64,000 nt of DNA. Source: Ahaetulla prasina. Its lineage: Eukaryota > Chordata > Lepidosauria > Squamata > Colubridae. The stretch is from positions 153,829,920 to 153,893,919 of the forward strand of contig NC_080540.1 of NCBI RefSeq assembly GCF_028640845.1, written 5' to 3'. The notes beneath the pieces were generated by a model. That model ran no database searches, was not told the DNA's origin, and saw only the letters and a program-made list of their open reading frames with translations. Position 1 is the stretch's first letter, and every line of letters starts with the position of its first letter. A program made the position numbers and the translations under genes. This document shows positions 1 through 10,462 of this stretch, in pieces.

Positions 1-46
1 TGAGTCTTCGGAGAAGGGCGGGATATAAATGCAAAAAAAAAAAAAG
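1..46 (+). mobile_element. 3' end of a SINE with L2-like tail
   Basis: The window opens inside a repeat. The sequence ends in the 'gagtcttcggagaagggcgg' block followed by 'gatataaatgc' and an A-run. The same tail closes the SINE at 12855-13122 (reverse strand) and resembles the L2 3' ends at about 3550 and 21450. Only the tail is inside the window. Confidence 0.7.
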
Positions 47-47
47 A

Positions 48-232
48 TGGCCACACACTGCAGTCACATGACCACAATCAGGCGCTTGACAACACAGCTG
101 CATTTACTCCTTGTTCTTGGGTGTCCCATCTTCTAGGATTAAACCTTTCTGGCAGATCAAACAATAAGCCTTTTGAACTCTTAGCCATGCTAGTTATGTG
201 AGATATTATAATACTATTAGTCCTACCACTAG
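48..232. repeat. Dispersed repeat, copy A
   Basis: About 180 bp here is nearly identical to 8927-9097 in the same orientation. Both copies run from a 'gcagtcacatgaccacaat' block to 'gttatgtgag' and an 'aatacta' end. I do not know the family. Copy B is followed at once by another repeat, while copy A runs into unique-looking sequence. Confidence 0.6.
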
Positions 233-270
233 AAAGCTGAACTATTATTTTAATTCAGGAGCACTATCCA

Positions 271-811
271 GGTAATCCTTGATTTATGAGTGGTTACTTA
301 GCAATTACCATGGATCCACCTGCGGGCTACTTATGACCCGTGGTGGGATTCAGCCAATTCGCACCACTTCGGGAGAACCGGTTGTTAACTTTCTGAGCAG
401 TTTGGCGAACTGGTTGTTGGAAGAAATCGTTAGGGCAGAGAACCGGTTGTTAAATTACTTGAATCCCACCACTGTTTATGACCTACTGTAGATTAGAAGT
501 TATGACAGTCCCATTGCATCCGTGGTCAAAAGACCGAACTTTGGTTGCTCGGCTCAGCAACCAGACCAAATCTCTGGCTGTGGGTAGTTCCCTGAGTCAT
601 GTGACCTCATTTTACAACAGTTTTAACAAAAGCCAGCATTTACTTCAGGTTTTCAGATGAAGTATTAATTTGTTAAATTACCACGGCAATTGCTTAATAA
701 CCAATATATATATATTACAACCAAAAAAAGTTGTAAAACCATTTTATGACTATCAGGACTTATGGTCTGGATGCAAAATCTCCATTATGGTCATAAGTTG
801 CATGCTACCTA
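271..811. mobile_element. Decayed TIR element of the 'tagtcctcgacttatgacc' family, split by a MITE
   Basis: The left end (caggtaatccttgatttatg) and the right end (tatggtcataagttgcatg) are degenerate copies of the inverted ends seen more cleanly at 37825-38194. A hAT-like MITE (339-475) sits inside. Family membership is judged only by eye. Confidence 0.4.
339..475. mobile_element. hAT-like MITE with 8-bp target duplication
   Basis: The ends are inverted repeats (cgtggtgggattca and its complement tgaatcccaccactg). The flanks at 331-338 and 476-483 are the same 8 bases, TTATGACC. An 8-bp duplication and 'CAGTGGTGGG' ends fit a non-autonomous hAT element. It belongs to the same family as 9671-9979, 14889-15150 and the large element at 53218-55832. 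Confidence 0.7.
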
Positions 812-1250
812 TTTAAATGAATGAATATACCTATTGGATTGTTGCTTCCTGAGATTCTTGTGTTGCTGGCTAATTTGCAAGACGGATACCAAAGTAGAAC
901 CATGTTAAAGCAAATGCCATGACTAGAACAAACAGCATCAGGTTTATTTAAATTGTCCCCATTAACTTACAGCACCAGGGGCCCTTCCTTAATTGCCAGA
1001 GTGAGCCCAAGTGCCAGAGACAGCCTCTGGAATTTGGAATTCAACTCATAAAGGGGTTGGTCTTGTTGGCCAGCTTTTAAAACCCTGCAACCTCTCTCTC
1101 CCCTGAGCCGTTTAGCTTAGGTATCAGCAAGGGAAGGTTACACATTAATGAAGATTAAATATCTGGTGTTTTTGGGCATCTGCTACAGCAAAAGAGGGAA
1201 ATAAATTATCTAATTGGGATTGGAATAAAAACTTTGTTAGTTATCTCATA
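812..1250. other. No feature recognised
   Basis: This is AT-leaning sequence without a supported ORF, exon or clear repeat border. The T-rich and C-rich stretches around 1050-1130 show no motif I recognise. Confidence 0.5.
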
Positions 1251-2204
1251 ACCTGTGATTGGTCTCATTCGAGACAATGACGAATCCGCATATAGACGAG
1301 AGGTCGAACGACTAGCCTTGTGGTGCAACCAAAACAATCTGGAACTGAACACACTCAAAACCGTAGAAATGGTGGTAGACTTTAGGAAAAACCCTTCCAT
1401 ACTTCCACCTCTCACAATACTTGACAACACAGTATCAACAGTAGAAACCTTCAAATTTCTGGGTTCTATCATATCGCAAGATCTCAAATGGACAGCTAAC
1501 ATCAAAAACATCATTAAAAAAGGACAACAAAGAATGTTCTTTCTGTGCCAACTCAGTAAGCTCAAACTGCCCAAGGAGCTGCTGATCCAATTCTACAGAG
1601 GAATTATTGAGTCTGTCATTTGCACCTCTATAACTGTCTGGTTCGGTTCTGCAACCCAACAAGAAAAACACAGATTTCAGAGGATAATTAGAACTGCAGA
1701 AAAAATAATTGCTACCAACTTGCCTTCCATTGAGGACCTGTATACTGCACGAATCAAGAAGAGGGCCGTGAAAATATTTGCAGATCCCTCGCATCCTGGA
1801 CATAAACTTTCAACTACCCTCAAAACGACGCTATAGAGCACTGCACACCAGAACAACTAGACACAAGAACAGTTTTTTCCCGAAGGCCATCACTCTGCTA
1901 AACAAATAATTCCCTCAACACTGTCAGACTATTTACTGAATCTGCACTACTATTAATCGTTTCATAGTTCCCATCACCAATCTCTTTCCACTTATGACTG
2001 TATGACTATAACTTGTTGCTGGCAATCCTTATGATTTATATTGCTATATTGATCATCAATTGTGTTGTAAATGTTGTACCTTGATGAACGTATCTTTTCT
2101 TTTATGTACACTGAGAGCATATGCACCAAGACAAATTCCTTGTGTGTCCAATCACACTTGGCCAATAAAAAAATTCTATTCTATTCTATTCTATTCTATT
2201 CTAA
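1251..2204 (+). mobile_element. 5'-truncated LINE (CR1/L3 group) 3' end with (ATTCT)n tail
   Basis: An open frame from 1255 to 1836 encodes the C-terminal part of a non-LTR reverse transcriptase. It reads ...WCNQNNLELN, then a V-DFRK block, F-KFLGSIIS and the RTAEKI--NLPSI--LY segment typical of the CR1/L2 superfamily. A non-coding 3' UTR follows, ending in 'ttggccaataaaa' and about five ATTCT units (2173-2203). From memory, snake CR1/L3 ('Snake1') LINEs carry this pentanucleotide tail. The frame breaks near 1836, so the copy is dead. The 3' end recurs reversed at 10531-10620. Confidence 0.7.
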
Positions 2205-2371
2205 CCTGCAAGAGTAAATGGGAAGCCTAGCTTGTCTTAAGCAGGCTCTTTTCCAGGTGTTAACTGAAAAATGTAGGTCAAACGCAAGGCAAGTGCATAG
2301 CATCTAATTGGGTTTGCATAAAAATGTGTGGTATTCTGTTTCTAAATGAAACATTTCAAATGGTGAATGGA

Positions 2372-2640
2372 ATCAGGGGTGTCAAATTCAAGCTCCGCAG
2401 GCCAGATCCAGCCATGGGGTGCTTAGATCTGACCCATGGAGCCGCCCTGGAAACATCAAAAGAAGACCAGGTGTTATGTTTTTAATAAGTCTCCCAAGGG
2501 AGGCAGCAAATGGTCCACTTGCTCTCTTTGAATACTTGTAATATGTGGCCAGAAAAGAAAAATTTCTCTGAGCTACTTCTCCCATGTGGAGATCATCTCT
2601 GTCAACAAACAAATGTATTCTGTGTTGCTGCGGTGTCTAT
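2372..2640. mobile_element. hAT (Charlie-like) derived fragment
   Basis: It begins 'caggggtgtcaaattcaag' followed by 'ctccgcaggcc', the characteristic opening of hAT-Charlie-type repeats in amniotes. The right boundary is not clear and I found no target duplication. Confidence 0.5.
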
Positions 2641-2685
2641 TTTGTCATCAATACTTCAATTGTACTATACCTTATGCCACCAGGC

Positions 2686-3632
2686 TTGAAATTTTGGGTT
2701 TGGACAACCTAGAACTATGCCGCCTATGATCCGACCTCAGATAGTACACAAAATTATCCGCTTCAACATACTACCTGTCAATGACCACTTCAGCTTCAAC
2801 CACAGTAATACACGAGCACACAATAGATACAAACTCAAGGTAAACTGCTCCAAACTCCATTGCAGAAAATACAACTTCAGCAACAGAGTGGTCAATGCCT
2901 GGAATGCACTACCTGACTGTGGTTACATCCTCAAACCTCCAAAACTTTAACCTTAAACTGTCTACTGTTGACCTCACCCCATTCCTAAGAGGTCTGTAAG
3001 GGGCATGCATAAGTGGACCAGCATGTCTGCCATCCCTGTCCTACTGTCCCCATTTATTGGTCCCCATTTCCTGTATTCATATCCATGTTTCCTATCCATA
3101 TCCACCACTTCAAGCTGCTGGTTACTACCTTTAAAGCGCTCCATGGCTTAGGGCCGGGTTATCTGCGGGACCGCCTACTGTTACCGATTGCCTCCCACCG
3201 ACCCGTGCGCTCTCACAGAGAGGGACTCCTCAGGGTTCCGTCCGCCAAACAATGTCGGCTGGCGGCCCCCAGGGGAAGGGCCTTCTCTGTGGGGGCTCCT
3301 ACCCTCTGGAATGAACTTCCCACAGGACTTCGCCAACTTCCTGACCTTCAAACCTTTCGCCGCGAGCTGAAAACATATTTGTTCATTCGTGCAGGACTGG
3401 CATAGGATTTTAGATTTTATAGTTTTAATTTTAATGGGTTTTGTTGTTTTAAATTTATCTTAATTAGAGCCAAATTGAATAAGTTTTTTAAATAGTATTT
3501 TATCTTGTATTTATATTGTTGCTGTTTTTATCTGGCTGTAAATTGCCCTGAGTCCCTTGGGAGAAGGGCGGTATTATACTTATTCCTATTATCTCGTACA
3601 TGTTTGACAAGCTAAATAAAATAAAATAAATT
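2686..3632 (+). mobile_element. CR1 LINE 3' fragment, interrupted by L2
   Basis: 2686-3100 carries the final RT codons and 3' UTR of CR1. It has the 'gacctcaccccattcctaag' and 'aaggggcatgcataag' blocks, also seen at 6990-7040, 13140-13190 and (reversed) 57010-57070. CR1 tail sequence resumes at about 3590 ('attatctcgtacatgtttga') and ends in AAATA-type repeats. The middle is replaced by an L2 fragment. Confidence 0.7.
3101..3589 (+). mobile_element. L2 LINE 3' fragment nested in CR1
   Basis: The frame at 3013-3405 encodes the L2 ORF2 C-terminus, including [46 protein letters not shown] and FRRELKTYLF. The same blocks occur in the L2 copies at 19640-21536 and 42899-45235. It ends with the L2 'gccctgagtcccttgggaga' 3' motif. 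The insertion splits a CR1 3' UTR. Confidence 0.75.
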
Positions 3633-3802
3633 GGGAATCAAACTATGATTGGGAAAAATTTCATGAGACTTACGTAAGTTGTCCTGAGAGGAATACAATC
3701 AACAACTTTTTCTGCATATAATTTACTTTTGTACATCTGTGATATTGCTGAATAGCAGTTTCATTAGTCATTATTTCAAGCACTGCCTATAACCTTGTAA
3801 CA

Positions 3803-3905
3803 GTGGCGGGATTCAAAAATTTTTTACTTCCGGTTCTGTGGCCATGGCTTGGGGGCTGGGCTTGGCAAATTAGAGTGGAGGCATTTGAGCTACCAGTCCT
3901 AAGAT
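3803..3905 (+). mobile_element. Truncated hAT-like MITE left end
   Basis: It begins 'cagtggcgggattcaaaaat', the left end of the CAGTGGTGGG MITE family, and continues with its 'ggttctgtgg' and 'ggcttgg' interior. The right end is missing; CR1 sequence begins at about 3915. Confidence 0.55.
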
Positions 3906-3979
3906 GAAGAAGAAGACAGGCCAAGTATACAGTTCTTTACAAACATTCAACACCAATCACTTCAGATCTCAAATGCAAA

Positions 3980-4543
3980 TTGATAAATGCAAGAAGCATA
4001 GTCAACAAATTACCTGAATTTATCCTCTTATTAAACAGTGGCACATTTGATATCATTTTTGTTTGTGAAACATGGCTGAACTCATCCCTTCCTGACTCCA
4101 TTATCTCAAACAAAGAATATCAAGTCTACCGATCAGATCGTGAAAACCGAAGAGGTGGTGGAGTGGCTATCTTTTACAAAAAGTCACTGAATCTAAAAAA
4201 TATCCAAGTAGCACATAAACTCTCTCTTCCTGAAACTATAGTATACGACCTATCCCTTGACACTACTCTTCAATTATTACTATGCTACAGAGCCCCTGAC
4301 TATGACATTACCCATGCAAATATGCTAACCTCAATGCTAACATGGGCTACCTCTTGCCCATATCCTCTCATCTTCCTGGGTGACCTAAATCTACCTCTCA
4401 TTAACTGGACAACTAATGAATGTTCAACTGACCCAATCCATACTACACTATACAACGCTGTTACAAACCTAGGTCTTGAACAACTTGTAACTAACAATAC
4501 AAGACTCAACAACTGCCTTGACCTCAACTTCTGCAACAATTCA
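3980..4543 (+). pseudogene. CR1 ORF2 endonuclease domain (AP-endonuclease type)
   Basis: The reading frame begins [11 protein letters not shown], the N-terminal motif of LINE apurinic-type endonucleases. It continues with the 'DIIFVCETWL' block (metal-binding Glu), '[11 protein letters not shown]' and 'FLGDLNLP' (the conserved D-N). The domain would nick target DNA for target-primed reverse transcription. The coding frame ends artificially at the SINE/L2-tail insertion and then resumes at 4619 for another 130 residues, so this copy cannot make a complete enzyme. Confidence 0.8.
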
Positions 4544-4618
4544 TTATACATTGTAAGCCGCCCTGAGTCTTCGGAGAAGGGTGGGGTATAAATGTAAACA
4601 AACAAACAAACAAACAAA
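4544..4618 (+). mobile_element. 75-bp SINE/L2-tail insertion with 10-bp target duplication
   Basis: The insert carries the 'gtaagccgccctgagtcttc' tail and ends in (AAAC)n. The flanks 4534-4543 and 4619-4628 are the same ten bases (caacaattca). The uninterrupted CR1 sequence is visible on the reverse strand near 59235-59245. The target duplication and tail show LINE-type retroposition of a very short 5'-truncated copy. Confidence 0.8.
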
Positions 4619-5816
4619 CAACAATTCAAACTCAATTTACGGATTACAAATTAAAGAACCTTTTTCCAACAGTGACCACTGCATGATTGATTTTCGTCTC
4701 AATATACGTCCATACTTAAATCGTCATAACAACAGTACTCCCAACTACAACTTCAAAAAAGCCAATTACGACCTTATAAACAACGATCTTTCATTTCTGA
4801 ACTCGCAAAATCTGTTTGCAACCTGCATAACCGCTGAAGACCACTATAGAGTCTTCCTACTTGAAATCAATAGAGTCATTAAACTATATGTACCACAAAT
4901 GACTACCATGACCAAGAAAAACAAACTACCCATATCAATAAAAAAGCTTCAATCAAAAAAAAATCCCTCTGGAAAAGAAACAAAAAAGGCTATGTTACAA
5001 ATTTCAAAAACCGCTACAGAAACATATGCAACCAAATAAAAACTGAATGCACAAATTACCACACCAAGCACGAAGAGAACCTTCTGCGCACAAATTCCAA
5101 TCGTGCCTTTTATAATTTTGTCAACAATAAACTTAAAGACTCAAGATCCATCCCACCACTAAAAGATTCTAACAACAAAGAATGCAATGACGAAACAGTC
5201 AAAGCAAACCTCTTCAACATTTTCTTTGGCTCAGGTTTTGTTAACTCCGATAACACATATCCGACATTCCACAAACGAACCAGCAATGACTATGATGATT
5301 TAACTCATATAGATTTCACAGAAGACAATGTTGGAAAAGCTCTTCACAACTTAAAACCATCACTTTCTATTGGACCCGATGGACTATGTGCATACTTCTT
5401 AAAAAAACTTTCCATTCATATAGCAGAACCCCTAAGTATTATCTTTGATAAAGCTTTCACTACCAGTTCTCTTCCCAAACTTTGGTCACTAGCCACAGTC
5501 ATCCCTATCTTCAAAAAAGGAGACCCCAGCTTAGTCGAAAACTACAGACCGATCTCCCTTTGCTGCGTCACCTGCAAAGTCATGGAATCTATCATCAACC
5601 AATCCATTACCTCACACTTAGAAACTAACAACCTACTCTCCAACAAACAATTTGGTTTCAGGAAAAAATTATCATGTAACTTACAACTTCTCCACTGAAA
5701 AAACATATGGACTTCAAATCTCGATCAAGGCAAATCAATACATGCAATCTACATAGACTTCTGCAAAGCTTTTGACTCAGTAGTACACGATAAACTTCTC
5801 CTAAAGCTAACATCCT

Positions 5817-6556
5817 ATGGCATCTCAGGACCCCTCCACAAATGGATATCTGCTTTTCTGTCTAACAGACAACAAGTGGTCAAAATTGGCAATGCTTTAT
5901 CAAATCCTGTTCCTGTCAAGAGTGGTGTTCCTCAAGGCAGCGTCCTTGGACCAACACTCTTTATACTATACATTAATGATCTCTGTGACCACATCTCAAG
6001 TAATTGTGTTCTCTTTGCTGATGATGTCAAACTATTTAACACCACAGACAATACTTCTATCATTCAAAATGACCTTCATCATCTACCCGCTTGGTCTAAA
6101 ACTTGGCAGCTCCAAATTTCAACCAGCAAATGCTCACTCTTATATATAGGAAAAAAGAACCCAAAAACTAAATACATACTAGATGGACATTACCTTACAG
6201 ACGACCCCCATCCCGTCAAAGATCTTGGAGTTTTCATGTCAAATGATCTAAGTGCCAAAGCCCAATGCAACTACATAGCAAAAAAAGCTCTAAGAGTTGT
6301 AAACCTAATTTTGCGTAGCTTCTTTTCCAAAAACACCACACTACTAACCAGAGCATATAAAACATTTGCTAGACCAATTCTAGAATACAGCTCGCCAGTT
6401 TGGAACCCTCACCACATCTCTGACATCAATACAATTGAACGTGTCCAGAAATATTTTACAAGAAGAGTTCTCCATTCCTCTGAAAACAATAAAATACCCT
6501 ATCCCACCAGACTTGAAATCCTAGGCTTAGAAAACTTGGAACTCTGTCGCCTTTGA
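5817..6556 (+). pseudogene. CR1 ORF2 reverse transcriptase fragment
   Basis: The longest intact frame (5876-6556, 226 residues) holds the conserved core: [17 protein letters not shown], the YINDL block and the catalytic motif FADDVKLF. The thumb and C-terminal parts follow ([41 protein letters not shown]). Upstream, 5340-5816 holds the earlier fingers motifs in several broken frames, for instance the 'YRPISL' block near 5544. Frame breaks make it non-functional. Confidence 0.8.
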
Positions 6557-6611
6557 CATGACCTAAGCTTAACTCACAGAATCATCTATTGTAATGTCCT
6601 TCCTGTTAAAG

Positions 6612-6797
6612 CAGAGGTTCCCAATCTTTTTCGCCCGCGGCTCCCCCGGAAATCCGACCTGCAACTGCGCATGCGCACCAGACGCCCCAGAAATGGCGCA
6701 TCAGCGCCAGACCCAGCGGGCGCAGATATTCCGCGGCGCCCCCATGACGATAGCGCGGCTCCCTGGGGAGCCGCGGCTCACACTTTGGGAATCACTG
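6612..6797. mobile_element. hAT-type MITE, 186 bp, with 8-bp target duplication
   Basis: The left end CAGAGGTTCCCAATC and the complement of the right end CAGTGATTCCCAAAG form terminal inverted repeats. The flanks 6604-6611 and 6798-6805 are both TGTTAAAG. The interior is CpG-rich, unlike the host CR1. The empty site can be read on the reverse-strand CR1 near 57265. This is a different family from the CAGTGGTGGG MITEs. Confidence 0.85.
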
Positions 6798-7229
6798 TGT
6801 TAAAGACTACTTCAGCTTTAATTGCAATAATACTAGAGCAACTAATAGATTTAAACTTAATGTCAACCGCTTTAATCTAGATTGCAGAAAATATGACTTC
6901 TGTAACAGAATCATCAGTGCTTGGAATACTTTACCTGACTCCGTGGTCTCTTCCCATAATCCTAAAAGTTTTATCCAAAAACTGTCTACTATTGACCTCA
7001 CCCCATTCCTAAGAGGACCATAAGGGGCGTGCATAAGTGCACAAACGTGCCTACTGTTCCTGTCCTATTGTTTTTTTTTCTTTTCTTCTTCCTATATATA
7101 TGCTTATACCTCCTTATATTTACTCATATATGTGTTTATATACTATATAATCTTTTGTATGATACCTACATATATTGTTGTGACAAAATAAAATAAATAA
7201 AATAAAAATAAATATCTTTAGCTTCATAT

Positions 7230-8520
7230 TGTGGAATCTCCCCCCATCTGCCCAAGTGTGGTAATATCCTGTTTTGGGCAGGTTCAAATTGTGAGCAAGG
7301 CCAAGGGTAAACACTTGGTTCATAGAAGAGACAAATTTGCATTCTATGGTACATTGCATTCCATGATACATGATATTCCCATTTAATTGCCACCGACTGC
7401 CTCTATGATTGATTGAAGCACTTTTGCTGTATGTAGCTGCTATTATTCCATATCAGGGTATTATCTGTTCCACTGCAATTTTGGCGATTGCAGTGGCCCT
7501 CATAGTTGGATAAGCTAACTTCATCCAGTCAAGTGAGCCACTCTCACCAATAAATATTTTAAGTCTCCCCACTTGAGGTAGTTCAGTAAAATCAATTTGA
7601 ATGCAGTGAAATGTCACTCTCCCTTTTCTTCATGTTGTAGAATTTGTTTATTAACTCTTTTACATACTATACATTTGTCACATATTTGTTTAGATACTGT
7701 ACACAATCCACAGCATCCATAAGCTTCTAAAAACAAATCATACCATACCTTAGTCCCCCAATGACTACCCTGATATAGTCTTCCCAAAATCAACATTTGC
7801 CACTACTCATTTACCTCCTCCACTTTCTACTGCTCCCACTTTCTCTAACTCCTTCTCATAACATTAAACATTCATTTCATTCTGCCGCTGCCATCCTGGC
7901 TTCCAAGTCAGCTTGCCTCGAGCTTCAAAGGAATTCAAAGCTTGATTTAAGACATAACTTTCTAGCTTCTACCAAAACTTCTTCGCTTCCCTTCTACCAC
8001 GTTCTCTTCCCATCTATAAACAAATTAATCCCTTCTCAGCACTAACATCCAATCGTCCTTCTATATATCCTCTTAAGACTGAGCTGGATGCAAGATAACA
8101 TCAGTGGTTAATACTAAATCATTTTGTTCCATAAGCACATTCTCATATTTCAAAATCCTTGAATCTGTCAGCCATTGACTGTCTTTTTTTGTTGTTGTTG
8201 TTCAAGATTCCAGTCACAACTCAATTTTCTGCTTTCCCTCATTAACACTGCCACAGGCGCCACCAGCACCATCTGGTAAACCTTGACAGAGTCTAACAGT
8301 CTGGACAAAAATGCCACTGGCTGCCTCTTTCCTCCCCACGCCTGGGTTCGAACCCTCAAAGCTATTCCCTTATCATAATTATCTATTCACAGCCTACAAT
8401 ATCCAGTCAATCCTAGAAATTTCCTCAACTCCTTCTTCATTTCAAAATCATTTCCTTTATATATATTTAACTAAGCATTTTATAGCACAAAGACTTCCGG
8501 GGGCGGGGAGAATCAAAATT
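7230..8520 (-). pseudogene. Decayed endogenous retrovirus pol fragment (RNase H to integrase)
   Basis: On the reverse strand, around 8240-8345, the frame shows KRQPVAFLSRLLD, the RNase H motif of gammaretrovirus-like pol. Downstream, around 7640-7790, an integrase N-terminal segment has 'QGSHWGTK' followed by a C--C pair (CDKCIVCKRVN) as in the His-His-Cys-Cys zinc fold. Further codons to about 7240 look like integrase core in broken frames. Many stops and indels, no LTRs and no gag or env seen, so it is an old internal remnant. The call rests on motif recognition, not alignment. Confidence 0.6.
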
Positions 8521-8594
8521 GTAATAGAACCGAAAACAACAACAACTGTGAAAGCCAAGACTGCAAGAGCAGCTATAGAATGTCACCCCTTTAC

Positions 8595-8850
8595 CTCGGT
8601 GACAGGAGCCTTGGGAGTGCAGTGGTTGGAGTGCAGTAGTGCAGGCTGCTTCTGCTGCCTGCTGGCTGCCTGCAATTTGGCAGTTCAAATCCCACCAGGC
8701 TCAAGGTTGACTCATCCTTCCATCCTTCCAAGGTGGGTAAAATGAGGACTCAAATTGTTGGGAGCAACAGGCTGACGCTGTAAACCACTTAGAGAGGGCT
8801 GTAAAGCACTGTGAAGTGGTATGTAAGTCTAAGGGCTTGACTTAGTTCTA
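8595..8850 (+). mobile_element. tRNA-derived SINE
   Basis: A tRNA-like head contains a B-box-like 'ggcagttcaaatccc'. The body block 'aaggttgactcatccttcc' and 'aaggtgggtaaaatgaggac' follows, then 'gagagggctgtaaagcactg'. The same SINE lies reversed at 14645-14875. No target duplication could be fixed. Confidence 0.7.
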
Positions 8851-8926
8851 CTTGCTTAGCAACTATTCAAAGTTATGACTGACCAGAAAAATGGGACTTG
8901 CAATCCAGATCTGAAGTTCCAATAGT

Positions 8927-9097
8927 TGGCCATGCACCGCAGTCACATGACCACAATTCAGGTGCTTGACAACACAGCTGCATTTACTCCTTGTTCTTGG
9001 GTGTCCCATCTTCTAGGATTAAGCCTTTCTGACAGATCAAAGAATAAGCCTTTGGAATTCTTAGCTATGCTAGTTATGTGAGTTATTGTAATACTAC
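8927..9097. repeat. Dispersed repeat, copy B
   Basis: Nearly identical to 48-232 in the same orientation. It ends in the same 'aatacta' where a separate repeat (9098-9280) joins. See copy A. Confidence 0.6.
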
Positions 9098-9280
9098 CCT
9101 GTTTCCACAAAAATAAGACATCCCCTGATAATAAGCCCAATTGGGCTTTTGATCGCATGTGCTAAAATAACTCCCCACCCCCTAAAAAAAAAATAAGCCC
9201 TCCCTGAAAATATTTAACCACATGCGCAGCCGGTCCCTGCCATTTCCTCTGGTTAGGGTTAGGTAGACATAATTTTTACT
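9098..9280. mobile_element. TIR-element fragment ('ccctgtttcc...aataagac' type)
   Basis: It begins 'ccctgtttccacaaaaataa' directly after a TA and contains 'taataagcccaattgggctt', a self-complementary block. This matches a widespread amniote MITE of mariner-like style by memory. The right end runs into CAGTGGTGGG-type MITE sequence. Confidence 0.45.
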
Positions 9281-9350
9281 ACTGGTTTTCTGAACTACTC
9301 AAAATTTCTGCTACTGATTCTCCAGAACTGGTCAGAACCTGCTCTGGTAT
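9266..9350. mobile_element. Truncated CAGTGGTGGG-family MITE right part
   Basis: The sequence 'ttttactactggttttctga' and 'ggtcagaacctgctctgg' matches the right half of the intact MITE at 9671-9979. The left end is missing. Confidence 0.5.
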
Positions 9351-9351
9351 A

Positions 9352-9555
9352 GCAGTTAAAGCATCAGGCTAGAAACTGAGAGACCACAAATTCTATTTCT
9401 GCCTTAGGAAACAAAGCCGGCTGGGTCCAAATACTTTGTCTCAGCCCTAGAAAAGAGGCAATGGCAAACTGCTTCTGAAAAACTGTGCGAAGAAAACTCC
9501 ACGATCCAGACTCTGAGAATCGCACATGATTCCATGGAAGAAAAAACAACATTTC
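9352..9555 (+). mobile_element. tRNA-derived SINE
   Basis: The head 'tagcagttaaagcatcaggc' resembles an A box region. It is followed by a 'gaggcaatggcaaactgctt' block and 'agaaaactccacgatccaga', common in squamate tRNA-SINEs of the type also seen at 21571-21770 and 29798-29990. Borders are approximate. Confidence 0.5.
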
Positions 9556-9670
9556 CTAAGTGTCTAACAAGATATATTAAAGTTCCTACTCGATTTCATT
9601 AACCATCATAAAGTATTATTACTTTAACCAACTTAAAGTATTATGAGCCATGGTGGCGCAGCAGTTAGAA

Positions 9671-9979
9671 TCAGTGGTGGGTTTCAAAATTTTTTACTAC
9701 CAGTTCTGTGGGTTTGGCTTGGTGGGCTTGGCATGGCTTGGTGGGAGTGGCTTGGTGGGAGTGGCAGGGGAAGGATACTGTAAAATCCCCATTCCCTCCC
9801 CAATCCAGGGGAAGGTTACTGCAAAATCCCCATTTCCTCCCGATCAGCTGGGACTTGGGAGGCAGAGAATACATGAGGGCGGGGCCAGTCAGAATTTTTA
9901 CCACCGGTTCTCTGAACAATTCAAAATTTCCACTATCAGTTCTCCAGAACTGGTCAGAACCTGCTGAAACCCACCTCTG
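9671..9979. mobile_element. hAT-like MITE, 309 bp, 8-bp target duplication
   Basis: The left end cagtggtgggtttca and the right end tgaaacccacctctg are inverted repeats. The flanks 9663-9670 and 9980-9987 are both GTTAGAAT. The insertion splits what looks like the head of a tRNA-SINE starting at about 9645 ('catggtggcgcagcagttag'). Confidence 0.85.
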
Positions 9980-9987
9980 GTTAGAAT

Positions 9988-10462
9988 GCAGTACAGCTGT
10001 AAATATGAAAAAAATAATATGACTGTTTAGTTTTTAGATTTAAATTGTAATGTCTAAAATGTATTAGCTTTAGATTTTTTTAAAAAATATCTCATTTCAA
10101 GATACGTATGCTTTGTTATTACCCATAGTATATTTAAAATGGATTTTTTAATATTTATATTTATTTTGGTGATGGATCACTGCCTGCAGACAAACATGAT
10201 TTGTGACTTTATGCAGACTGTAAATAAAAATTATGTGAAATGAACAGAATCTGCACTGTTTTGCTGAATGGTGAAGTCAAACATGATTGATTAACTTTTA
10301 TTTGATGATAGTTTTAGGTTGATTCTTTGTAAAAGTTATATGGTATCAAGGTAATCAGTGTTTGCTTTCACTGATCTTTTACTCTTTTCTCTATTTAAAG
10401 ATGGGTGAAAAAGATCAGATTCTGTTTAAATTCCTAGTACACTCTGTTCTGTTTACTTTTGC
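9988..10462. other. AT-rich spacer, nothing recognised
   Basis: AT-rich sequence with no supported exon, ORF or clear repeat after the interrupted SINE head. Confidence 0.5.

Larger units (their letters stand above)
3915..7215 (+). mobile_element. CR1 LINE, 5'-truncated, with two nested insertions
   Basis: A CR1-type non-LTR retrotransposon: an endonuclease, then a reverse transcriptase, then the CR1 3' UTR and an AAATA/TAAAA tail near 7185-7215. Its reading frame is broken many times between 5040 and 5816. Two later insertions interrupt it: a 75-bp SINE/L2 tail (4544-4618) and a hAT MITE (6612-6797). The colinear reverse-strand copy at 56896-62070 shows what is missing: ORF1 and the 5' UTR. 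Confidence 0.85.
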
